NCBI GenBank assembly: GCA_900542935.1
Contig: UQPN01000003.1
Location: forward strand, 1 to 64,000
DNA length: 64,000 nt
Origin: an uncultured Eubacteriales bacterium
GTDB lineage: Bacteria; Bacillota; Clostridia; Christensenellales; Borkfalkiaceae
Direction of reading: 5' to 3'
In this document: piece after piece, positions 36,217 to 42,405 of the stretch
Layout: the number at the start of each line of letters is the position of its first letter
Position numbering within the stretch: position 1 is the first letter of the stretch
Program-made: the position numbers and the translations under genes
Notes under the pieces: generated by a model
What the model was told of the DNA's origin: nothing
The model's input: the letters and a program-made list of their open reading frames with translations, nothing else
The model's database searches: none

Positions 36217-36352
36217 AATAAAAGGGCTTCAAAATGACTGAAACACTTTAAAACGCTATCACAGCGATTAAATGTGCAATTCAATTGCTTTCCTTTGAGA
36301 AACGTTTAGGCATAGAAATAAAGGGAAAATAGAGCTTACAGCATAACAAAAT
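36217..36352 (+). repeat. element-junction direct repeat B (degenerate)
   Basis: An imperfect copy of 18245-18383 in the same orientation: the same hairpin region (now with mismatches), AAAACGCT, a decayed attachment-like stretch (atcacagcga), then the same arm sequence, including a 27-base identical run (36300-36326 versus 18330-18356). It closes the glycan block on the right. Confidence 0.7.
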
Positions 36353-36359
36353 ACGCATT

Positions 36360-36408
36360 AAAAATCGCGGCATACGAAAAAAATTGGTTCGTATTGCCGC
36401 GATTTTTT
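36360..36408. terminator. strong hairpin left of the antitoxin gene
   Basis: AAAAATCGCGGCATACGAA pairs with TTCGTATTGCCGCGATTTTTT (one bulge), followed by T. It can stop transcription from either side of the junction. Confidence 0.75.
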
Positions 36409-36446
36409 CGTAAAGTGAGCAATATCACGTAGATAGTAAAATGCAG

Positions 36447-36475
36447 TTGACAAAGTATTTGAAATTTTCTATACT
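36447..36475 (+). promoter_or_regulatory. promoter of the Phd-like antitoxin gene
   Basis: TTGACA (36447-36452), 17-base spacer, TATACT (36470-36475). Closely similar to the promoter at 36859, including matching spacer bases (tggaaattt-like). Confidence 0.8.
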
Positions 36476-36529
36476 AAAATAAATTAAAATATAACGAAAC
36501 AAACCTTATGCTTTGTAGAGGTAGGCGCA

Positions 36530-36808
36530 ATGAAGTTTTATAACATTAGTGAATTGAGAAATCAAACCAAAAGCGTGATGAGATATCTTTCTGTTAATAA
36601 AAAAGTTGTAATTATGGATAACGGAAAACCTTCCGCGCTTATGATTGGTATCCATGAAGAAAATTTTGAATCGATGTTTGATATGGTGCAAAAACTTGAA
36701 GTGCAATTAGCCGTTTATGAATTGCGGAAGCAATCGTTGAAAAATTTTCCGATTTCGCTAACAGAAAACGAAATTCAACAAGGAATCAATTCAGTTCGTT
36801 ACCGATAA
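36530..36808 (+). CDS. Phd/YefM-type antitoxin
   Basis: A 92-residue protein. MKFYNISELRNQTKSVMRYLSVNKKVVIMDNGKPSALMIGI is the Phd/YefM DNA-binding fold, followed by a charged C-terminal helix that would wrap a toxin. It starts after gtagaggtaggcgca. No RelE- or Doc-like toxin is adjacent; the next gene is an ADP-ribosyltransferase-like protein with its own near-identical promoter. It may be an orphan antitoxin or a shared regulator of both transcripts. AT-rich with codon use unlike the core genes. Confidence 0.82.
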   Translation: MKFYNISELRNQTKSVMRYLSVNKKVVIMDNGKPSALMIGIHEENFESMFDMVQKLEVQLAVYELRKQSLKNFPISLTENEIQQGINSVRYR

Positions 36809-36858
36809 TAGCTTCACTACGTCAAAACGTATCGAAATGGCAATGTTTTAAAATACGG

Positions 36859-36887
36859 TTGACAAAATTGTGGAAATTTGCTATACT
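36859..36887 (+). promoter_or_regulatory. promoter of the DUF3990-NADAR operon
   Basis: TTGACA (36859-36864), 17-base spacer, TATACT (36882-36887), 27 bases before the start codon. Confidence 0.85.
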
Positions 36888-36914
36888 TAGGTTGTGATAG
36901 AGTGAGGTGTAATA

Positions 36915-37568
36915 ATGTCGAAAATAGTTTTATATCACGGCACGCCGAATAAAGAAGTGATACCCGCTTTCGGACTCGGCGATGAAAAACACGATTACGG
37001 CAAAGGCTTTTACTTAACGGAAGATATCGAATTAGCTAAGGAGTGGGCGGTTTGCAGACCGACGGCGACGAACGGTTGGGTGCACAAATATACGTTGGAT
37101 ATCGAGGAACTAAAAATTCTTGATTTCGAACAAAAAAGTGTGCTTGCGTGGCTTGCCGAATTGATGAAACACAGAGCTGCGGCAGATTCGAAACGTTATA
37201 GAGTTTTGTCGGAAAAATTTATAAAAAAATATGGAATTGATACCGATGAATACGATGTGATCAAAGGATGGCGAGCAAACGCTTCTTATTTTTATATCGC
37301 AAAAGAATTTGTTCGAGATAATATTGATGTTGATATTTTGGAAAAACTGCTTTTTTTAGGCGGGTTAGGCATACAATATTGTATAAAATCAGAGAAGGCA
37401 TATTCAAGGTTAAAAGAAGAACCCGATTCGCTTTTGGTTGTAAATTATGATGAGTTTAACGAAAAATATAATAAACGCGATGTAGAAGCGAGAAAAAATA
37501 TGCGGAAATTGGTTGATTCAGACGAAAATAGAGTTGAAAAAGTATTCAGTACTTTGTTTGAGAGGTAA
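36915..37568 (+). CDS. DUF3990 ADP-ribosyltransferase-like protein (putative toxin)
   Basis: A 217-residue protein. The first 100 residues match DUF3990, a member of the ADP-ribosyltransferase (ART) clan: VLYHGT (NAD-binding His), HDYGKGFYLTEDIELAKEWA (Tyr-containing core) and a beta-strand LDIEELKILDF. The C-terminal half is helical and polar. ARTs of this type transfer ADP-ribose from NAD+ to protein or nucleic acid; the target is unknown. It is first in a three-gene operon whose last gene is a NADAR ADP-ribose hydrolase, so a toxin role is plausible. The start follows gagtgaggtgtaata. AT-rich, as expected for a transferred module. Confidence 0.85.
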   Translation: MSKIVLYHGTPNKEVIPAFGLGDEKHDYGKGFYLTEDIELAKEWAVCRPTATNGWVHKYTLDIEELKILDFEQKSVLAWLAELMKHRAAADSKRYRVLSEKFIKKYGIDTDEYDVIKGWRANASYFYIAKEFVRDNIDVDILEKLLFLGGLGIQYCIKSEKAYSRLKEEPDSLLVVNYDEFNEKYNKRDVEARKNMRKLVDSDENRVEKVFSTLFER

Positions 37569-37571
37569 ATT

Positions 37572-37997
37572 ATGGGGGCGTATTCCGAGGAATATTTAAA
37601 CGATGTCGTTGAAAATCAAGGGAAATTATTTGATTTAGTAGCGCAGAATTATCCGAATGCAGACACAGAAAACTTTATTGTTTGCTATATGAGAGGACAG
37701 ACGCGAAAAGCCATAGATGAAGGAAAGGCGTATGTGAGTACAATGGACGCCAAAGAGTTATGGGATTACTTCACGAAGACCGAAAACTATTCTTTAAAAA
37801 GCGGAGAGGCATTGAATGGCTTTATGCCCGATTGGATCGGTGAATTTTATGCGTATTATCAATGGTATTATAGCATTCCGAGTGCGGAACTTGTAAAAGC
37901 GATACCTGTTTCCTTTTTGAAAAAGGCGTATTTCGGATTGCACGACCTCGAACTTGAATTAGCGGTGAAAAAGGTCGGAATGGTTTTATGCAAGTGA
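37572..37997 (+). CDS. uncharacterised protein of the ART-NADAR operon
   Basis: A 141-residue, mostly helical acidic protein rich in aromatic residues (WIGEFYAYYQWYYSIPSAELV). I do not recognise a named family. It starts 3 bases after the DUF3990 gene and overlaps the NADAR gene by 10 bases, so it is a fixed part of the operon. No signal peptide or membrane segment. It might be a second antitoxin, an adaptor between toxin and hydrolase, or the modified target. It could be tested as the direct binding partner of the ART protein. Confidence 0.7.
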   Translation: MGAYSEEYLNDVVENQGKLFDLVAQNYPNADTENFIVCYMRGQTRKAIDEGKAYVSTMDAKELWDYFTKTENYSLKSGEALNGFMPDWIGEFYAYYQWYYSIPSAELVKAIPVSFLKKAYFGLHDLELELAVKKVGMVLCK

Positions 37998-38461
37998 TAT
38001 GTTTTCATAATGCGGATGAAGAAAACGGATATTTGAGTAATTGGTATAAATCAGATTTTGTGATAGACGGCATACGCTTTTCGTCCGTAGAGCAATATAT
38101 GATGTATAAAAAAGCGGTTTGTTTCGGCGATTCGGAAACGGCAAAAACAATTATGCAAACCGAGAATGTAGCCGAAATAAAAGCGTTGGGGCGTGAAGTA
38201 AAAAGGTACGATGAAAACGTTTGGAACGGCGTTCGGCAAATCGTTGTCTACGAAGGGTTGAAAGCGAAATTTTTGCAAAACGAAGATTTGCGGAAACGGT
38301 TGCTCGGTACAGGAAAAGCAATTTTGGCAGAGTGCGCTGTAAACGATAAGATTTGGGGAACGGGTTTATCAATGAAAGATCCGTTGCGGCAGGATACATC
38401 GAAATGGCGCGGAAAAAATTTGCTTGGATATACTTTGATGATGGTGCGGACAATCTTGTAA
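37988..38461 (+). CDS. NADAR-family ADP-ribose hydrolase (putative antitoxin)
   Basis: A 157-residue YbiA/NADAR protein with the family signature GYLSNWYKSDFVIDGIRF (near residues 13-30), SVEQYMMYKKAVCFGD, KALGREVKRYDENVW, KFLQNEDLRKRLLGTG and a C-terminal DKIWGTGLSM. NADAR domains cleave N-glycosidic bonds on ADP-ribosylated guanine or riboflavin-pathway intermediates, and in DarT1-NADAR systems they reverse DNA/RNA guanine ADP-ribosylation. Co-transcription with an ART-clan gene (10-base overlap upstream) supports an antidote role. A hairpin terminator follows at 38514. Confidence 0.9.
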   Translation: MQVICFHNADEENGYLSNWYKSDFVIDGIRFSSVEQYMMYKKAVCFGDSETAKTIMQTENVAEIKALGREVKRYDENVWNGVRQIVVYEGLKAKFLQNEDLRKRLLGTGKAILAECAVNDKIWGTGLSMKDPLRQDTSKWRGKNLLGYTLMMVRTIL

Positions 38462-38513
38462 TAGAGAAAGGCATTTGAATTTAAGACTTTTGGTTATTAT
38501 AAGAAATCAAGGG

Positions 38514-38540
38514 AACGGCGTGTATAGTACGCCGTTTTCT
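38514..38540 (+). terminator. terminator of the ART-NADAR operon
   Basis: AACGGCGT (38514-38521) pairs with ACGCCGTT (38529-38536), followed by TTCT. Beyond it, 38541-38618 is AT-rich and holds an AAATTGCT/AGCAATTT inverted repeat (38582-38605) but no gene. Confidence 0.7.
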
Positions 38541-38618
38541 GTCGATAAAGCCTTTTTCTTTGTATAAATTATACTAAATATAAATTGCTAAAATAAGAGC
38601 AATTTAGAGGGAGAGTGA

Positions 38619-38822
38619 ATATCGAAAATCGATCCACATAAACCATTGCCAAGCCATACAAAATTGCGCTACGAGGAATGCTACGCAAAAGAATTTTTAG
38701 AATTTTTTTACCCGAATACATATAAGGATTTAGCAATTCGGGATAAGCCGGATTTGCTCGATTTCATAAATAGGCGGCTTGTACGATTAAGCGACGATTT
38801 GCCGACGCCGTTCGACGAATAA
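38619..38822 (+). pseudogene. small gene (67 codons) with ATA in place of ATG, upstream of the integrase
   Basis: The frame reads SKIDPHKPLPSHTKLRYEEC and continues with a polar helical peptide ending LSDDLPTPFDE before TAA at 38820-38822. The coding look is good. The position expected for the start codon is ATA (38619), preceded by gagggagagtgaat, a good ribosome binding site, and by an in-frame TGA at 38616. Either the start was lost by ATG to ATA mutation or a rare ATA/TTG (38646) start is used. It is a probable small element-encoded protein; function unknown. Confidence 0.55.
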
Positions 38823-38829
38823 CGGGGGT

Positions 38830-38847
38830 ACAGGGGCGCGCCCCTGT
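38830..38847. repeat. perfect 18-bp GC-rich palindrome
   Basis: ACAGGGGCGCGCCCCTGT lies 100 bases before the integrase start, in otherwise unstructured intergenic DNA. Candidate regulatory site for the integrase/excision functions, or a short terminator for the preceding small gene. Confidence 0.6.
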
Positions 38848-38948
38848 AAAAGCTCAAAGAAGCGGCAGAAACGAGCGCGGAAGCGGGCGCACGGCAACGC
38901 AGGCACGAGCGAAAAGCGGTTTGCGCATTTTAACAGGAAGAAAGCGAA

Positions 38949-39803
38949 ATGAACGACAAAGCAGCATTTGAAACGATAACGTTCGGCGCGTGGCTGATAT
39001 ATTGGTTTGAAACGTTTAAAAAGCCGATAATCAAACCGAACAGCGCGCGAAACATAGAACAAATGATAAGGCTACACACGCCCGAAGAACTGAAAGAAAA
39101 ACGGGTAGCGGAATTGACGATATTCGACATAGACAAAGCCCTTGCGAAAATCCCCGTAAGCCGTACTTATGTGTACGTTCGGCAGGTGTGGCACTCGGCG
39201 CTTGTAAAGGCTTGCCGCTACGGAATAATACGGCAAAACCCCGTAGACCTGTGCGAACGAGTAAAATACAAGAAAAACAAGGGCAAAGCCTTGACATACG
39301 AAGAACAGCGGGAACTGATAAACCGCCTTGAAAAGAGCCGTTACAAGTGGCTGATACTGTTTTATATGTACACGGGAACGCGGCGAAACGAAGCAATCGC
39401 GCTTGAATGGAACGACATAAACCGCACGGAAAAATTGATACAGATAAAAGGCACGAAAACGGAAACGAGCGCGCGCAACATACTTTTAACGGACGAAGTA
39501 GAAACAATCTTAAACGGACAGAAGAAGCAGAACGAAGAACGCGGAATAAAGGGCAGGCGCGTATTTCCGTATTCGGCGCAACAGGCAAGCCGCCATTTCA
39601 AAACGTTATGCCCGAACCACCATTTGCACGAGCTTCGGCACACGTTTATAACACGGTGCGCGGAAAGCGGCGTAAACGTGAACGTTTGCCAACAACTTGT
39701 AGGACACGCAAGCGCGGATATGACGATAAACGTATATACGCACGTAATGGACGAATTCAAAAGAAAAGAAGCGGCGAAATTTTCGCTTTTTCCTACGTTC
39801 TGA
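38949..39803 (+). CDS. tyrosine recombinase/integrase (island integrase)
   Basis: A 284-residue site-specific recombinase. The N-terminal SAM-like core-binding part spans about 1-110. The catalytic domain has the Arg in YTGTRRNEAIALEW, then HELRH (His227, Arg230, His231), QLVGHASADMTINVYTHV with the nucleophile Tyr263. It ends FSLFPTF. The gene lies immediately upstream of tRNA-Ser, and its 3' end is duplicated at 15.9 and 18.1 kb, so it belongs to the family that built the island. It appears intact and could act on all the junctions in trans. The start follows aggaagaaagcga. Confidence 0.93.
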   Translation: MNDKAAFETITFGAWLIYWFETFKKPIIKPNSARNIEQMIRLHTPEELKEKRVAELTIFDIDKALAKIPVSRTYVYVRQVWHSALVKACRYGIIRQNPVDLCERVKYKKNKGKALTYEEQRELINRLEKSRYKWLILFYMYTGTRRNEAIALEWNDINRTEKLIQIKGTKTETSARNILLTDEVETILNGQKKQNEERGIKGRRVFPYSAQQASRHFKTLCPNHHLHELRHTFITRCAESGVNVNVCQQLVGHASADMTINVYTHVMDEFKRKEAAKFSLFPTF

Positions 39804-39827
39804 ACGGCAGAAAAATACATGTATAAA

Positions 39828-39841
39828 AAATCGTGTGTAGG
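39828..39841 (+). repeat. 14-bp core repeat, copy 3
   Basis: AAATCGTGTGTAGG, 25 bases after the integrase stop codon. Identical to copies at 16028 and 18207, and inverted relative to 39948-39961 within tRNA-Ser. Confidence 0.8.
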
Positions 39842-39870
39842 GGAAAACGGGCAAAAAACGGCAAAAAATA

Positions 39871-39899
39871 AAAGGGCTTCAAAATGGCTGAAACCCTTT
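39871..39899 (+). terminator. integrase terminator
   Basis: AAAGGGCTTCA pairs with TGAAACCCTTT (one mismatch), directly before the 3' end of the convergent tRNA-Ser gene. Confidence 0.75.
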
Positions 39900-39906
39900 A
39901 AAACGC

Positions 39907-39997
39907 TGGCGCAGAGAAGAGGATTTGAACCTCCGGTAAGCGATTAACCTACACACGATTTCCAATCGTGCTCCTTAAACCACTCGGACATCTCTGC
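39907..39997 (-). tRNA. tRNA-Ser (anticodon GGA), attachment site of the islands
   Basis: Minus strand: acceptor GCAGAGA with TCTCTGC, discriminator G and encoded CCA (39907-39909). The anticodon arm is CACGA-TTGGAAA-TCGTG, giving GGA (serine), followed by a long variable arm (class II). Its 3' dozen bases recur at 18285-18296, marking site-specific integration at the tRNA 3' end. The 14-bp integrase-linked core lies inside its anticodon/variable arm. Confidence 0.95.
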
Positions 39998-40167
39998 ATT
40001 TCTATGCAAGCTTTCTTTCGGTTGGTGCGGAAATGGAACTTTCCGTTTTCGGAAGAAAGCTTTATTATATTACTTTATTTTCGGCGAAAAAGCAAGCGTT
40101 TTTGCCCCGTTTTTATAAAATTCATGCAAAAATTTTGCTTTCGGAGTTTTTGTTTTGAAAGGCGTGG

Positions 40168-41928
40168 TTAATTCCCCGCGTTTTTATAACAATCGCAGGC
40201 TTTGCCGCCCGGCAAAAAGCCTGTATCCGAACATTTTTCGCAGGAAAATTTCGGGGCTAAATCTTTTTCCGTCAAGCCGATTTTCACAAGCAGGGCACGC
40301 CGCGTTTCAAGCAGCTTCCGCTTTTCATCCAGCAGCGCCGGCAAAGACGAAGCGTTGAAAATTTCCGCTTTCGCAAGGTCGATTTCCATTTTCGAAAGCT
40401 TTTTTTCGTTTTCCGCAAAGCCCGCGATTTTTCCCGCCGCTGTGCGATTTTTTTCCGCAGCGGAAACGGCTTTTTCTCGCAGCGCCGCGTAATATTTTTC
40501 CCGTTTCGATCGCTCGTCCGCCGCGATGACGGAAGGAGATACGAATCGGTTGCCTGTAAAAGCGTTCGAAGCGCCGTTTGTACCTGCGGAAGAGGCGACG
40601 GCGATTTCCTTTTCCGCCGCTTCCGGCGTGAAAATATTTTCGCGTTTCCATTCCGAGAGAATCTTATTCATATACGGCACGGGGGAGGCGGAAACGGAGG
40701 CTCGTCTGGCGGCTTCCGAAATCATATCGTCGCCGAAATTCCAGCTTTTCCACGTTTCCAGCATGGAAAGATTCGCGGCGGATTTTTTGAGCCCCGGGCA
40801 GACGGCGCGCAGTTTTTCGAAAAGTTTCAGTTCGTCGTTTTTCGTCTTTAAAAATTCCCGCACGCTTTCCGCGCTCACGACGCCTTTCGCAAACAGCCGT
40901 TCCACCAGCGAATCGAGCGCCGCGAAATCGGTGAGATTGCATTTGAAACAGTAGACAGCGAGGTCGCAGAGGCTTTCTTCTTCGAAGCCGTAATTGAACC
41001 ATTTCTCGGCGTATTCGTCCACGTACGCCGCGGGATTTTCCACTTTCGCGCCGAGCTTCCGCGCGATTTTATATACGGCGGCGGCGCAATTTTCGCGTTC
41101 GGTAAGGTAGTCGTCGATTTCTTTTTCTTCCGTTTTTCCGCGTGCGGAAAGTTCCGACAGCACGCCGTCAAGTCCGCGTATCGTGCCTTTTTTGAGGTGT
41201 TTTGCCGCGGCGCGAACGGCGGCGAACGTAAAGCCTTTTTCTTCCGTCCAGCGCGTATAGGCGGCGTAATCCGATTCGTCCGGCGCGCCCGCGATTTTCA
41301 TGGCGGCGAACAACGCCAGCAGTTCTTTCTCGTGCGCGTTGTAGGAAGAAAGCGCTTTTTCCACCTGTTCGTAAGTGTATAAGCCTTCGCGGATAAATTT
41401 TTTGGCTTTATTGAATATGTACGCGGGCGAAACCGCTTCTCCCTGTTTGGAAATGCAGTATTCCACAATCAGCAGAAACGCCTGCGGCTGCATTTCGTTT
41501 TCGTCGAGAAACTGCATGTATTTCACGCTCTGGGCGTAGCCGACGTCTTTGCCGACCGAGCTCATTTTTCTGAGAAGTTCTTTGTTGAAATCGGCATAGC
41601 GCGAATAATTGATGCGCGTGGGGCGCCCCGTCGCCGTGCGTACGGGAAGATACGAAACGGAGAAAGGCTCTTTGGAAAGAATTTCCACGAGATCGTAATT
41701 TTCCCAGAAACAGAACGCGTCGCGTATTTTATCTTCGGTGGTTTTCAGAACTTCCGCCATCGACGCGACGGAAAAATCGGAAGCGGTATTCTGACATAAA
41801 AACAAGCCGTAAAGGTATACTTTTACGAAAAATCCGTCCGATTCCGGCATATATTTCGTTAAAAACCGATTTTCGATCAGCGTGTAATCGTTTTCGGTAT
41901 AATCTTTTGAAAAGGAACAGAAAGACAT
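40168..41928 (-). CDS. DnaD-like replication protein with DnaI/DnaC-type zinc motif
   Basis: 586 residues. The N terminus resembles the DnaD/DnaB-N winged-helix region (KYMPESDGFFVKVYLYGLFLCQN). Helical DnaD-C-like segments follow (about 120-400, for example YILNKAKKFIREGLYTYEQVEKAL-like). The last 90 residues contain a helical part and CEKCSDTGFLPGGKACDCY, the zinc motif normally found at the N terminus of the helicase loader DnaI/DnaC. The AAA+ ATPase that should follow is not encoded here; downstream is 170 bases of spacer and tRNA-Ser. It probably acts in primosome assembly. The ATG is preceded by gacgggggctgttcc, a weak site. Confidence 0.75.
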   Translation of the reverse strand: MSFCSFSKDYTENDYTLIENRFLTKYMPESDGFFVKVYLYGLFLCQNTASDFSVASMAEVLKTTEDKIRDAFCFWENYDLVEILSKEPFSVSYLPVRTATGRPTRINYSRYADFNKELLRKMSSVGKDVGYAQSVKYMQFLDENEMQPQAFLLIVEYCISKQGEAVSPAYIFNKAKKFIREGLYTYEQVEKALSSYNAHEKELLALFAAMKIAGAPDESDYAAYTRWTEEKGFTFAAVRAAAKHLKKGTIRGLDGVLSELSARGKTEEKEIDDYLTERENCAAAVYKIARKLGAKVENPAAYVDEYAEKWFNYGFEEESLCDLAVYCFKCNLTDFAALDSLVERLFAKGVVSAESVREFLKTKNDELKLFEKLRAVCPGLKKSAANLSMLETWKSWNFGDDMISEAARRASVSASPVPYMNKILSEWKRENIFTPEAAEKEIAVASSAGTNGASNAFTGNRFVSPSVIAADERSKREKYYAALREKAVSAAEKNRTAAGKIAGFAENEKKLSKMEIDLAKAEIFNASSLPALLDEKRKLLETRRALLVKIGLTEKDLAPKFSCEKCSDTGFLPGGKACDCYKNAGN

Positions 41929-42405
41929 GGAACAGCCCCCGTCGGTAAATTTTTGTATTCCGGCGCGCGGTGCGTTTCGGCGCGCGTTTTAAATGAATGC
42001 TTCAATCGTCGCGCGAAGTCGCGCGGCAAGCGGCTCTGATAAGGAAGAATATCGCCGTCGGAAGAACCTGCCGTACGATAGGGGAAACGTCGCTTGAAGA
42101 AAAGAGGCGTGATTCCGGAACGCTCCGGCGGAAAAAAGAAAATTTAACGAAAATTATCTTTTTCTTCTTTCTACGGTTGATTTCTTTTGAAAAATGTTGT
42201 ATAATGGCATATAGGCAGCGAAACGTAATCAGAGTTCGCCGCAGAACAAGTACGTTAATTATAGCGGTTTTTTTTGCGAAAAGCAAGGCTTTCCGACGGT
42301 TTTTCGATAAAAACGCGTAAAATATTTCTTTTGCGTTGCCGAACCGTGTTTATTCGTATAAAATAGCGGATAAAGAGAGAAATTAAAGCTGAAAAAGGTG
42401 CAGGA
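41929..42405. promoter_or_regulatory. divergent promoter region with long leaders
   Basis: A gene-free region of 477 bases. Plus-strand promoter TTGATT (42177-42182), 17 bases, TATAAT (42200-42205). Minus-strand promoter TTGCTT (42281-42286), 17 bases, TATAAT (42258-42263). The two transcripts overlap, giving leaders of about 190 bases (plus) and 320 bases (minus). A perfect stem CGCGCGA/TCGCGCG lies at 42009-42024. No known riboswitch class recognised. Confidence 0.55.
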
